DNA from: Viscum album
Taxonomy: Eukaryota > Streptophyta > Magnoliopsida > Santalales > Viscaceae
Direction: 5' to 3'
Assembly: GCA_963277665.1 (NCBI GenBank)
Contig: OY728152.1
Coordinates: 1,188,244,357-1,188,308,356, forward strand
Length of the DNA stretch: 64,000 nt
Under the pieces are notes generated by a model, which had not been told where the DNA came from, did no database searches, and saw only the letters and a program-made list of their open reading frames with translations. How positions within the stretch are numbered: position 1 is the stretch's first letter; every line of letters starts with the position of its first letter. Both the position numbers and the translations under genes were made by a program. Shown piece after piece: positions 9,102 to 21,536 of the stretch.

Positions 9102-10942
9102 GGGAGGAGAGGGGCACCTTAGGAATATCTCAAAATATTATTTTATATTAAAGTCAAAATCGGTTTATAATGGTTCCAAAGGGTCTTATTTCGAAGCTAA
9201 AGTGGGTATGGGTCGAAATCCTATCAACCAATAGGATTTAGACAAGTTTAGGGTATTATTTTAACCTTATCAATTAGATTTAACTCTAAGTTAAATAATT
9301 TAACTTTTACCGTGTCTTTTTGTTTTCTTTCACTATATGGTTAATAAACTTACTATAACATGCCAAACGAACCCCAAATTGTATATTATTAATACATATA
9401 TCCTTATCTAAGTCATTTGGCCGAACCTTAGATTTTTAGGAATAAAATAATAATTAATAATATAATATTTGATTTAAAAACTATTTTGTGTCAATTTTGA
9501 CACTATTTGATATATGATTTTTGTGAAAGTCATAACAGAATTATATGTTCGAACCAAGTTGATTAAAGCAACAATAATATATCATAGTAGCCTATAAAAT
9601 TATTGGAATTCATAAAAAGTCTTAAATTACATTTATTTTGGTATTTATATTATCAATTATGTCAATATTTCATTAATAAGATAATTACTGCATCATCTTT
9701 GTGTCATAAATAACTTATATTATTTGATGTCTAAAAATTACAAATAAAATACCATCATGTAGTAAATCTTTTTATCTTTCTAATGAATATTTATAGTCTA
9801 ATTTATCTTATGTATAACCCGATATTAAAAATGATTTACTTATTAAACTTTGATTTTAACTATTTTAACCCTTCTTTAAATAAATTAATAATAAATGTCC
9901 TAATCTAATCCAAGTGGGCCTAAATGGTCATATTTTATTCCTAAGTTTGTTTTTTTGTCGAATTACACTTGTCCAATAGAATTAGGACATGTGTTAGGGT
10001 AATATTAATATCATATTTACCCTTAGTTACCCTATTTACTATTAACCGTGGTAAAAAAAGTAAAAAGTTACTATTCACCAAAAAATTATTTTCATCTCAT
10101 TGAACCACATTTTAGTCCTTGATATTAACCGTGTCTCTCGGATTTTCGAAATTCCATTCACATAAGCGGTAAAATTAAGTTTTATGCAAAATTCAGTTTT
10201 TAACCTACCACTTAGTAGTTTCACTATTCATCAAAAATTGATGTTTTTCAGAACAATGCCAAAATTTCATGCCAAGCTATATTTCATATTCCGAATTCAA
10301 AAATGAAGTCTATTTTACAAAATTCATAACATAAAAGTTGCATTAATTAATTTTATAATTAAATCCCGCTGTTAAAACAAATAGCGTGTTTTTAAGAAAC
10401 AATATCTATCAAAAGATTGACACTTGTTTATGTCTAGTTTAAATGTGAAATTACATCCAATGACCAACATTGTATTAAATTGTAAAAATATATTCTAAAT
10501 ATACTTTAAAACCACTCAAATTAATGATTTATCACTATTAATTATTTCGATTAAAAAAAGTTGTTTTTAATTATAATTTAGTAATTTTCACTATTCATCA
10601 GAATATGAAAGTTATCCGAAAAGTACCAAAATTTCACCTTAGGCTAAATTCGATACTCCGAATCCAAAAATGAAGTCCATTTTGAGAGTTAAAATTTCTA
10701 AAATTTAAAAAGTGGTTATTACTATTCATAACGGCTAGTTTTAATAATATTTTAATAGCATATCACTGTTTCGTGAAACTCAGGATTACGTACCACACAC
10801 GCTATCGAGGAAGGTTGCGATTCCGTGTAATGCAAGGCAAGTCAAGGATGCGTGTTGTGCAAGCTCCTTTTGGTGTAGCGTATAACACAAGACATTAGTA
10901 AAATAAAAAGAATATTTTTTCATAAAATCTCGGGCTGTTACA

Positions 10943-10947
10943 ATTAG
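10943..10947. repeat. Target-site duplication of element B, right copy (ATTAG)
   Basis: This is an exact repeat of 696-700, directly after the 5' LTR terminus. Confidence 0.93.
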
Positions 10948-11413
10948 GATGTCTCCCCACCTGTGCACTAGAGCTTTAGGTTTCCCTACTGAGTAAACTT
11001 GTATGCTCACCCTAAGTTTACTTTAAGTTTTCCAGGAGGACTACCAGGGCCGTGCGGGACCCTACTAGTCATGACAGTTGGAGTTGTTGCTGTTTTTATA
11101 CTCTTGTTTCTTTGGGTATTGTACTTTTGATATTTCTTGTACTTTTACTTTGTTTAAGAATTATTTAAACATGCATGTGGGATTGGTTTGGGTTTATTTT
11201 CTTTTACTTGTTCCTTTTCTTTTGGTGTTTGACTCATCATATTTCCCGATCTTAAATAATAAAAGGGTAATGCCTCCCATATTTGTGAAAACTCATACCC
11301 TTGGTGCTAGTCTCCACCCTGAGGCCAACTGGAGGTGGGACTCGGGGGTCATTATCTCCCTTTCACCTTTTCCAGCTCACGAGGGGCATCTTGGATCGAA
11401 GGGGGTCGTGACA
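10948..11413 (+). mobile_element. Element A: right part of the split LTR, to its terminus
   Basis: This continues element A after the insertion of B. It ends with GGGTCGTGACA at 11403-11413, which fits the 3' terminus of an LTR starting TGTCACGACCC. Neither a primer site nor a polypurine tract follows, so it may be a 3' LTR or a solo LTR. The openings at 11078-11437 (+) and 11352-11600 (-) cross this boundary and have no protein motif, so I do not call them genes. Confidence 0.45.
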
Positions 11414-12226
11414 AGATGCATTGGTGAAATTCTTTAAATATGTAGTGTATAACATCATAAAATTTTGTAACTATTGTGTTGGAGTGAGATAAGGACTCTC
11501 CAAACCTACAAATCAGAAATACCAATAGGGTAAATTTTATAAAAATAAAATAATTAAAAAAAAAGCCTGAATTCAGAAATACTTCAGGTTTTTCAACCAT
11601 CCATGTATTATCTTCAGATCATCAGTGAACACTGACAGTTTTCTCCTCCTTCGAAAATAGGTATGGTTCAGCTATAAAGGATATTTATCTCAAATTATTT
11701 AGAGGCATGGTTCATGTACATAGAAAGAATATAGTAAATATCCATTGGATTAGTGATCATAGTCACATTGGGTCAGATCAATTTTTTTGAAGGTCCAACT
11801 ATTAATATTCATGGAGGATTCTTCGGCGTTAATTCATTAAAAAAATCATAACAGGGGTGACTCAGGTGCATGTTTAGAAATATTTGATAATAGATTCTTC
11901 CTTTCATGGTTCGGTGGAGCTTTGTGGAATCCTCAATCGATTAGCGTGGTTCTGAAGTGATCAAGAAATGTGTGTGGGGGGGGGGGGCTATGAGGTTATA
12001 CAATCATCTTCCCCGTAGTGAGTTAGATGTGGTTTTCTCCATCCTGATTCATGTTAGTAATTTTCCTTATCCAGTGAGGTATCAATATATGATTAAATGC
12101 ATCCTATCTGTGGTTGGTTCAAAGATAGTGAGTTGTAACATCCTCCAATCTCCATCCATGGTTTTTGTTAGGGAAGAACCGAATAAATCCCTTATTATTA
12201 AGGCCTCCATCAACTTCTATATTTTT
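11414..12226. other. Unassigned intergenic sequence
   Basis: About 0.8 kb between the end of element A and the start of element C. I see no gene, no repeat shared with the rest of the window, and no structural RNA. It contains a run of 12 G at 11976-11987. It could be an older decayed element or original host sequence. Confidence 0.5.
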
Positions 12227-13781
12227 TGTAACATCCTGAGATTTTAAAAGGAAACACTATGTTGGATAACATATAAGATACATCACATTGAAATTAAATG
12301 AACAACAAAATATTATTATATAACTATGACAATTATAAATTAGCCGTTAAATTAGAGGGTATGAAAAGGAGTAACTAATTTATGAAATAAATATAAAATT
12401 TTAAATCAATATTAATGTTTTGGTAAATTATTAGATAATAATAACATAATAACGTCATTTTATTCTTAGAAAATATGTTTTCTTCAAAAAAATGTTTCTT
12501 ATTTCATTCAATGTACAAATAATAAAATTAATTTATGGAAATTTTATAAAATCTATTCAATAAAATGACCATCATTTTTGAAATTATAATATAAATTTTT
12601 TACTATGGTGAAAAATTGATAATATTCTAAAAAGTACGATTTTTCAATGAATAGTGAAAAATACTAATTTTTATTAAAAACTAATTTTTTTACAAGGAAA
12701 TTTTATTATTTGGATTTTTTTTAAATTATAATTATTTTATTTTTAATTAAAATAACCCATTTATGATTTTTTATAATGGGTTTTATACTTAAATTTAGTA
12801 TAGAAACATTTTATATTTTAAAAGTGGGATTTTTTTTCTTCTGAAAACCCATTTTTCAATGCATCTTTACCGGCTTAATTTTAAATTAAAATCCAAAACT
12901 TATGTGTTTTGAATATTAAAAAATGGATTCAATATTTTCAATTAGAAGGTCTATATTTAGTAAATAGTTCCCTTTTTTTTGAAATATGAATAGTAAACTT
13001 AGTAATTTTTATTAACATGGTTAAGTGTAAATCAGGTAATTATGGGTAAAAATAACAAGATATGGATTATAAAATCACCCTAAAACTTGTCCAAATTTTA
13101 TAGGATGCGTAAGTTTAGACCATATTAACTCATGGGTTAAATTTATGACCCTATTGAGAAAAGTTATTGACATTAATACCCTTATAGTATTTTATTTTAT
13201 GAAAAGTCAAACTTCTCACACTAGGTTTTTAATAAGTATAACATTTCTAATATATATTAATATATAATAAATGTTTTACCATAAATATTATTTTGAAATA
13301 TAAAATTTTTATCTTTATCATGGTAATTTATATTAATTTTTAGGTGAGATTAAATTACCTTAACAACTTTCATAGCACTAATTCATTATTTATTAAATTA
13401 ATGGAAAAATGAAATAAATGATTTCAAAATTTTTATAATTAACATAATTTAAGATAAATAGGATAATATACTAATTATATATATTATTTTGACATTTATA
13501 TAATATAATGAAATAATTGGTTCAAATTTGACTCTTTTTTCGATGTTTTCAAAGTGATAGTAATGAATAACATCAAATTTGAAAGTAATGATATTTCATG
13601 AATATAATATTTTATTAAATTATTTAAAAATCATAAAAATATTAAATAATAACAAGGGGTTAAGATATTTAAAATAATTTCCCCCCTATTAACTTATATT
13701 AAATTTGGAAGTCTTTTGATCTGGAAGAGTCTTATTACATTTTAATATTTTGAGAAATTGCAAGAGTGCCACTCCCCTCTC

Positions 13782-13790
13782 TTATAAAAG
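13782..13790 (+). promoter_or_regulatory. TATA box in element C 5' LTR
   Basis: TTATAAAAG follows a C-rich stretch (CACTCCCCTCTC), the same setting as the TATA motifs of B and G. The CCCCTTCTTC-type sequence downstream would be the start region. Confidence 0.6.
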
Positions 13791-15509
13791 GGATCCCCCT
13801 TCTTCTAAATCCATAAAACATAAAAACCATTTCCCTTCAGAAATTTTCTTCAAAAATAAATTCCGAGAAACCATACCCTAATTCTAGTTTCCTTATTTTA
13901 GTCATAAGACCATCCTTTGTGGTCTTAAGGTGTTACAAGAAGGAGTTTGTTTGAAGAAGATGTATTGTTTTTAATCAAGTTTTTATATTTTGTTTTTTAT
14001 TACACATACCTAAAACGTTCCTAAAAAATAATAAAATAATGACTATAGTATCCTATATATAATAAGTCATTATTATTTCGGTTTAATAAACTATATCAAT
14101 CTCCACTTCCATCAAATGGGAAAATAATTAAATCGTTTTTGTGTATGATGGACTACCACCTTGTGAACCGATAAAATTTGTTTCCCACCACCATTTTTCA
14201 AGACTGGTTATAATGATGGAATTAATGTTTATATATAATATTAATGAAATATTTATCAACATATAATTATAATATATAATTTACATTCTTACCTTTCCAA
14301 GCACACAAAAATGATAACGTCATTCGTGTATAGGTGTGAATTATCACATCCACAAAGTGATGTGATTCATTTTTCATCCCCACATCACATGAATGATATA
14401 TATAAATATTTTTAAACAATTAATATGATCTTTATAATATTATTATGATTATATAAATGTAAAATTATACTTACCTTCTTTCCATAATGATCATTTCAAA
14501 ATGAAAACATTACCCATGAATATGCAAGGACTATCATCTCTATGATTGTAACGTTGTTAATTTCTCATAAATATATTATATGGATGGATTTAAAAGTATA
14601 ATTGATGTATTAAAGTGATAATTATTTCATTAATATTATTCTTTATATGATGTAATAATGACTACATTAACTAAATACATCATACCAAAGTCATTTTGAA
14701 ATCAAGTACCGAATATCATCAAAGAGTCTGACGCGAAATTAAATAATTAAGTAATTATTATATCAAGATAATAAGTGAAATAAAAGGAATAAAAACCTTC
14801 AAAAATGTTCTCAAGAAATTAAATAATTAATTTATGTTTATTATTCAAGAGGATAATTAATTTGTGTGATGAATTAGACTCAAGGTAAGGGGCTCTTTAA
14901 CTAAAAAACCCCATTTTTAATATTTTAAAGATTTATTTTCTAAATCTTTCTCTTTCATATCTATGTTTTTAAAATTAATTTTAATAATGTATTTATATGT
15001 ACATTAATTTTTTAAAATGTAATTTTTTAATTTATCTCAATTTCTTTAAAAAGGAACCTTTTTAAGGTTTTATGTAAAATAATTTCTTTTAAAAATCCAT
15101 TTTTAAAGTTCTACTTTAATCTCTTTTTACAATGTTCAAAAGAATTTTCTTAACATATATGGAATGAATGTAATTTCCTGATTTTTATGCTTTAATTGTT
15201 TAATTTTTCCTTTTATATGTTTTTATAATTATTTTCAATGAAAATGGTATAATTATCATTAGCATGGTTTTTATATTTTAAAAGTTATTTTTATAAGAAA
15301 ATAGTATTTTGATATCCGAAAGTGTTTTACACATGGATTTAAAATAGTTTTCAAGAGTTTTACACAAAATTTGGTCCTTTTAAATTACTTATAATGGGTG
15401 TCCCCAGATAGATCTGGGTGATCTTATTATATATTATTGTATGGGTGCACCAATATATTTCCATGTGAGACCGTTATATCTTATCACATCGGTGCGCCCA
15501 GATAGCGCT

Positions 15510-15521
15510 CCAATGCATTGG
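15510..15521 (+). repeat. LTR palindrome CCAATGCATTGG, element C
   Basis: A perfect palindrome in the phrase GCGCTCCAATGCATTGGGTA. In transcript sense the same phrase, slightly changed, occurs in the LTRs of B, E and G. Confidence 0.75.
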
Positions 15522-16104
15522 GTACTATGAAGATGGAAGCCGACTATATGGTTATTCAATTTATAAGTGTGATTGTAAGAGTGATATTGAAATGATTTTT
15601 AAAGGCACTTAAATGACATTTAAATGTTTTCTAATGAGTTTTCATGGAAATCGTTTGATTTTAAAAAGGTAAGATAATGATATTTTAGAATAAATGTTAC
15701 ATTTTTCATGGTAAAAAGGTATATTTTTAAGAATATGGTTTTATGTATTTTGATTGGAAAAATGGTTTCCTTTATTTTATATCTATTACTGAAATTTTTT
15801 TCTCATCTCAAGTTTTAAAATGTTTTATAGGGTTTAAGGAAGAGTTTGGACAAGGATGAGATCAAGGGAAAATTGTAAATATTTTTTTATAAAGAGAAAC
15901 CGTGTTTTATTTTTAAAAGTTTTGTTTGGGGAATAAAAATGGATACTGAGTATAAATGTCAAATTCTAATGCTTGATTTTATTTTTTAAGAGTTTTTCCT
16001 AAGAATATAAATCCCTAAAATGAAAAGATCCTCAGAATTTTAAGAATGTGAATTCTAGTTAAAAAAACACTATAATATGTAATCATTAAGACCGGGTCCT
16101 TACA

Positions 16105-16955
16105 ATTGGTATCGTAGGACGATTTAGAAAAATTTGGAGATTATTATGTTTTCAAGTGAGGTTATCTTAAGATTTAGGGATACCATCATGGGTTAATAAT
16201 TTTAAGGTTGATCATAAGATCAATATATTAGGAACCCCTTTTGATACTTTATGTTATGGAATTTTAAGGTGACTAATGTTACTTTCAGAGACATTTATCT
16301 TTGAGGATATTTCTATAATTATATAAGTAATGAATTAATATAGTTTTAGAAAAAGGAAAACCCATGGGGTGGGTGAAAATACATCACATATGGAAAGCCA
16401 CAAGTTTTGTACCCACAACTGAAGGGTGATAAGGTGCATTGCCTACCACTAGCCTATGTGATGTCTTGGTTAGTATGATGATTTTATTTTTAGTTAAACA
16501 ATTTGATATATGAATAATAACATGATTTTGGGAACATCTATCTTATCATAGAGATAACCATGAGATTGAAAAATAATTTGGTGATTAAGTGATTAAAATT
16601 ATTTCAAAATATGTTAAATATTTTAGGAACTCTTTAAGATTAAGGTAAACCAAATAATATGGGATTTTATTTGATAAATAATATGTTAATTATGTTTTGG
16701 AAGAATATATGATTTTATTATGGATTTATGGTGATCCAAGTTAATTATTTAAATGGTTAACATATCTTGGAGATTATCTCTTTAGGGAAATTACATTTTG
16801 GTATGAGGCTTTAAGAGAAATTGATGTTATTTGCAGAAAAATATTAAATTTGTTTTGGAATACTATGTGATAAAATTATTAGGATTTTTGGGTTTCCATA
16901 TTATTCTATGATATTTTTAGGAATTTTAATGATAGTTATTTTTTGAATTTGGTGT
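16105..16955 (+). other. Element C interior, left part (primer site, non-coding)
   Basis: It begins ATTGGTATCGTAGGAC, a mutated tRNA-Met primer-binding site (16106-16120). The rest is AT-rich and non-coding. A decayed tRNA-like motif sits at 16396-16462. It ends where element D is inserted, where GGTGT at 16951-16955 is the likely target duplication. Confidence 0.7.
16396..16462 (-). ncRNA. Decayed tRNA-related motif, second copy
   Basis: Read on the minus strand, this matches 5410-5472: TAGGCTAGTGGTAGGC near the start and GTTGTGGGTACAAAACTTGT at the end, where the other copy has the perfect box B. The box is destroyed here, so pol III transcription is unlikely. In both places the motif lies antisense to the retroelement that carries it. 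Confidence 0.45.
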
Positions 16956-19900
16956 TTTCACGACCCACCCCCTGGGGCCCATGCCATGACAACCCCGGGC
17001 TCACCACTGATAGGCTAGGTGTTGGCGACTAGCACTGAGTAGGAATATCCCACAAATGAGAGGCATTTTCTTAAGAACCTATACACATGCAACCAACTAT
17101 AAGCCATAGGGGATAGAGAGTAAAAAGACAAAGTAAAGAAAATGCATGCATACCTTTAGAACCCAACAACAGAGTACAACAAAAAGTAAAGCGCAGCTGG
17201 GCTAGAAGCACCGGCCCACAAAGAAAAACAATAGTAAAGTATGAACTTCAAAAAGGGCACTGAAGTTGTTGTAGGAAGCTGCCAAAAACACCATAGCTAA
17301 TATGGTCTCACAAGGCAACTTCTGGTCCTGGTCCTTCTCCACCAAGGATTCCAGGAAAGCATCAGTTAACTGCACAAGACACAACATGTGCGGGAAAAGC
17401 TTGTGTAGGGGTGAGTAAAGAAATACTTAGTAGGGTAACCCGAAACACAAAGTAAAATACCAAAAATGAAACACCACCAAGAAGGTATAGTCATATCAAC
17501 TCAAGTATATATCAACAACACATATAACAAGAATATACAAGTATACCCATAAAGGATTACATGATGCAACGTCTCATCCACTGCCAGCCATATGGTTCCG
17601 CTCGTAGCACGCTTGAATCTAGGAGATCCCACTCCTCGAGCTATTTGAAAGAAATCCCATAGAAAAAGTATACGAAAAGTATCTAAGTGAACAACTGGTC
17701 TTGATATTTCATGAAGTTTCCCTGATATGTCTGGTCTCACTGATACAAGGAGTCTCGATATCGCAACAAACCTTTGGTCATATGATTCTTCTCAAGGCAT
17801 GCTCGTTTCGGGGGAACTCGCTCCTTGAGCTATGAAGTCATTAGAGAACCTCATAAAGAGGTCCCACTTCTTTGGGGCCCGCCCAAAGAGAACACACTAA
17901 GAACTATGATAAGTACACTGATTAGGTCAAGTCATGAAGGAAAGAAAGATCTCGATTCACAGATAGGGGGTCATGCACCCGGGGCTCACTAGGGGACATC
18001 CTAGCCCTACTAGAATTATCATCCTAGATAGGGGATTAGTGCCCATGTAAATATTGGCCACATATTGTCCAAACAACCTATCTAATGTACCACGAAGAGA
18101 TGTGAGGACTGGAAAAGCCTCTCAGTGCGGTACATGCTCCACATAGACCCGCTGGGGAACTGAGACCCGCGAAGTCATTTTGGCCTACTCGGTCACCTAG
18201 ATCCACTCATCACTTAGGCCTACCGGGTAACCATGATCTGCTCTGAGCCAACTCACTTCATAACACGGGCCATTCTCTATGATAGGAATGAGATACTATA
18301 TCGTACCATCATATAAAAGGCCAAGGTTATCATCTCAAACTCTACTGTCACCCCATTTGATGGGATTGGGATCCAGTGTCGATCTCTCATAGAAAAGACA
18401 AAGAGAACACAAGCAGTCCCTAATGTTCCAACTAAAACCCCATTAATATTTCTCAAAAGGGACACCTTGTCTCAAGGGTCCCAACACTGTAGAAGAATCA
18501 TCAATCAGACTTACAGTTTAAACGATATGGGTATTTTATTGAAAAGTGGGTCGGTTGGGTCCAGGTATGGTCCGACCTGACCCAACTCGGCCTGAGGTCC
18601 ATCGACCTGAGCTGAGTCTGACTCGATTCGACCACCTAACCCGACTCAGTCCAGAATGGACCAATGGTTAGGCCCATTGGGCTTGATGAACCTGACAAGT
18701 TGGGCCATGGGTCCAGCCCACCGGGCCGCCCAGCGTCCTGGTCCCCTTTGGCCCGACCCAAACGTTCAGGTCGATCCTATCCAACCCGAACGTAGAAGAT
18801 AACTGATTCCCCTATATACCACACAGACGATTCAGCCGGCCATCGATCTTCACACATGGTCCTTTGACCATGTGCCACCAGCTCGACACGACGTAGCCGC
18901 TTCGCTAACCCACTCCACTGCGGCTCGTCCTAGTCGTGGCCTCTGATGCCACCCATGGTCAATCCACCATGAGTTCATCTGGTCTCCGCTGTGGGTGGAC
19001 GAATTTCGATACACCAGCATGCGGCCGCTACCGCGTGCTGCTGCCAGCCGACACTGATGCCTCCGCCGGTGCCAGCGCGCCAGTGGGATCTTCCACAGGC
19101 CATTGGATGCACTCTGGTGGTCCGTTATTCATTCCAAAAGATGGTCCATAATCCTTGGTCCCTGTTCTTCATCGCCAGGGGTTCAAAATCATGCCACCAT
19201 CCCTTTATGGTGTGAATTCATTCAAGTGCGATATCTCCCACACCACCACGATCTGATCACCATCATCGTCGTCACATCTCCGTCATGCTGTGTCCATCCC
19301 AAGACCAACAACATAGGATCATTGCGCCAAGGATCAGTTGCACAACAATCAATCAATCTCCGAAAGTCAAGTCACGGGCCAAACGAAGAATGCCCATGAA
19401 AAACGAAGAACTAAGGGAGGAAAGGCATGAATCAACAAAAATGGATGGTCCTCAATCAATGTTAGTGTCGATCATGGTTCATCTCTATTAGAATGGAAAT
19501 AGAATTAATCCAAAAATTCATCACACAATATAAATCAACATTTGATAACTTTCATCAATATTCCCTTAAAACTCCACAAATAAGACTCCCTTCCTACAAG
19601 TCGAACCGCAGGTCAACCTATTCTTGGGTTTATCTGCATTCGTTGTTTAAATCAATGAATGAGTGAAGACAATGATTCAAAATAACAAACCCTACCTTGA
19701 GTTGGATCACTTGCAGACGTAGATTGAAGTCGCGTCATCATGTCGATCCTTGTTCCATTGACATTTGTCAATTCGTTGTCTCCTGATCGAATCCCGACCT
19801 CCGATCCTTCATCATAGATGAGAGAGCCTCCTCCTCCTTGCCTTAGGGAAACTCTAGGGTTCTAGATAAATTCTCCAGCATTATGAGTTATAACACTAGA

Positions 19901-20037
19901 CCCTACCCCTGATTAATGGAGGAAATGTGTTAATGTGTTAACACATTTTAGTTTTAATGTTCACTTTGAAACAATGTATCCATGCTGCTTCATTTATGAT
20001 ATGAGAACAAGTGGCTTCGTCACTGCGTCGCCGTGCC
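16956..20037 (-). repeat. Element D 3' LTR, part 1
   Basis: This aligns with 34431 to about 37525 of the other LTR. The start TTTCACGACCC looks like a mutated TGTCACGACCC. It includes a TTACTGAGC-like block (17408-17438) and a GC-rich stretch at 18550-19300 rich in GACC/CCGAC phrases. Short openings on both strands at 17202-19491 come from this richer base composition and are not conserved in the other LTR, so I treat them as chance frames. Confidence 0.85.
18550..19300. repeat. GC-rich GACC/CCGAC-phrased block in D's 3' LTR
   Basis: In a window that is otherwise AT-rich, this 750-base stretch is rich in GACCYGA, CCCGAC and GGCCCA phrases without a fixed period. A diverged counterpart is at 36040-36800 in the other LTR. 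It has no stop-free frame shared by both copies. Confidence 0.6.
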
Positions 20038-20277
20038 AGTAACGACCTGAACTTTTAAATAATATTTGTTTCATAAATTTGTGTGTTATTTTATTTTGTA
20101 CTAAACGCATCTATATCCTTTTATTAATGAAGTGAGTATAATTAAAATGAGACCATTGGGTTTCGACTGTTATATGACCGTGGGTCAATATGAACATTGG
20201 AAACTATACTCTTAACGTTATGATTATTTTTTATAAATTCAAATGATTATGGTTAATTAATATAGAAAGAAGAGTCA

Positions 20278-20547
20278 ATGGACTCAACAAGTAGACTCGG
20301 GTCATACGAAGCCCATCTGTCGAAGCTTGGGAAGGAGGTAGCGTCACGGGGATTTTCTCTGGACCATGCCCAAGATGAGATTCAACATATTAAGCATGAA
20401 CGTAATCACCTTTGGGAGAAGTTCAAGATAATAGAAATTATCACTAGGGCAATGTTGTCCAAGATTCACCAAGATTCTATCACTATTGCACACCTAACTC
20501 TTAGGTCCTATACAGGTGTTATAAGGGTCTATGTAACGATTCCTTAG
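20278..20547 (+). CDS. LTR-borne open frame, 89 aa, unknown
   Basis: An ATG-to-stop frame inside element E's 5' LTR. The product is hydrophilic and probably helical (for example SYEAHLSKLGKEVASRG, then a stretch rich in His, Glu and Lys), with hydrophobic residues spaced like a short coiled coil. The other LTR has the counterpart at 28146-28415 with exactly the same length and no insertion or deletion, though the LTRs around it differ by indels. That copy has one in-frame stop. This may be a captured host-gene fragment, a leader peptide, or chance. I do not recognise the family, and replacements between the copies are frequent, so selection is not shown. Confidence 0.35.
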   Translation: MDSTSRLGSYEAHLSKLGKEVASRGFSLDHAQDEIQHIKHERNHLWEKFKIIEIITRAMLSKIHQDSITIAHLTLRSYTGVIRVYVTIP

Positions 20548-21525
20548 TTACTTTGTGCAATCCCTTTGAATAAATAATTTTTTTATTTCTTATTATGGTA
20601 AAATTTTTTGAACTTCAAATGTCAAAATTAATATTGGATGAATTTTTAGATGTTTCTTATTATTGATGAATATTGAAAAAAAGAGTATTTTAAAAATATT
20701 TTTCATACTTTAAATAAACAATAATGTGAAATGATTTAGAAAAAAACAGACACATACAATTGTGATCAGTAAGAAATTTAGAGTCTGATAAGAAAAACAT
20801 AATTTTTGATTAACAGTAACATAACCTTATGAATAGTAACATACTTTAATGAATAGTACTAAATAGTAAATCGGCCAAAAAAATAGAAACTCCACCCATA
20901 AATGTATGAATACAATTTAGACATCTTATAAGTGAAAAAACGTTCATAGTTTAAGTATTGATATATTTGTATGTCATAAATATTTTAATTAAAATTTTAT
21001 GATTAATTTAATAATTTAAAATAGAAATTTATTTTTATAAAATGTAATCATAAATTTTCAATTTATTTTCTTATGGTTATAAGATAATTTTATGGGAGCT
21101 TGATTAATTTTTCAAGGTGTTATAAAATGAGTTATACTTTTAAAGTTGTTTTTTTAGAATAAATTATGATTTTATTTAAAAATTAAATTAAAAATATTTA
21201 TAAAATTATTTTCAAAAAAATGAATTTAATTTTTAAATTATAAAATTTGAAAAATTGTTTAGGTGAATTTTTGGTATTTTTCTAAAATATATGAATTTTT
21301 CATGAATAGTATAAATACAGTTTTGAGTTTTCAGTATGTTTAATGACATCATTAATGATGTAATGATAATTTAATAATTCTGATCGACTTTTTTACTATA
21401 AAATATATTATTAGGTGTCCCAAGTTTCTAATACCATGGGAAAATATTATGGGAAAGTTCATGGTTTTGAAAATACCTCTAATGAGGTGTCCCTTGGAAA
21501 TTAATAAATTATTCCCTCACTTTTT

Positions 21526-21536
21526 CTATAAATACC
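21526..21536 (+). promoter_or_regulatory. TATA box, element E 5' LTR
   Basis: CTATAAATACC, after CCCTCACTTTTT, is kept exactly in the 3' LTR (29379-29389) although much around it has changed. It is a likely core promoter. Confidence 0.65.

Larger units (their letters stand above)
701..10942 (-). mobile_element. Element B: complete non-autonomous LTR retrotransposon (gag/NC only)
   Basis: A 10.24 kb element read on the minus strand. In its own direction the order is 5' LTR (10942-6914), tRNA-Met-type primer site (6911-6901), a leader, one zinc-knuckle ORF (6671-6138), a non-coding stretch, a polypurine tract (4745-4729) and 3' LTR (4728-701). It is flanked by a perfect ATTAG duplication. The interior is only 2.2 kb and shows no protease, reverse transcriptase, RNase H or integrase. 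It therefore resembles the plant non-autonomous classes described as large retrotransposon derivatives (LARD) or terminal-repeat elements with a GAG ORF (TR-GAG). The LTRs differ by only about one base per hundred by eye, so the insertion is young. LTR and nucleocapsid similarity to element G points to a G-type helper; that link is inferred. Confidence 0.9.
6914..10942 (-). repeat. Element B 5' LTR
   Basis: A 4029-bp copy of 701-4728 with scattered single substitutions and very few length changes. It carries the same TATA motif (9101-9092), palindrome (7500-7511, one base changed to CCAATACATTGG), TTACTGAGC block (7141-7167) and paired 28-nt motifs (8535-8562, 8720-8747). As the upstream LTR it would drive the element's transcript. 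Confidence 0.95.
12227..16104 (+). repeat. Element C 5' LTR
   Basis: A 3878-bp LTR from TGTAACATCCTGAG to GGGTCCTTACA, followed at once by a primer site. The first 740 bases or so align with 38717-39450. It carries a TATA motif (13782-13790) and the CCAATGCATTGG palindrome (15510-15521). It is very AT-rich and no coding frame was recognised. Confidence 0.85.

Noticed and set aside
11078..11437. 119-codon plus-strand frame rich in aromatic and hydrophobic residues
   Set aside because: It looks like a membrane protein, but the composition follows from T-rich DNA. It crosses the LTR terminus at 11413 and has no homologue that I recognise.
18936..19491. Cluster of overlapping plus-strand frames, Pro/Ser/His-rich
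   Set aside because: They are in the GC-rich part of D's LTR, where stops are rarer, and are not conserved in the partner LTR.
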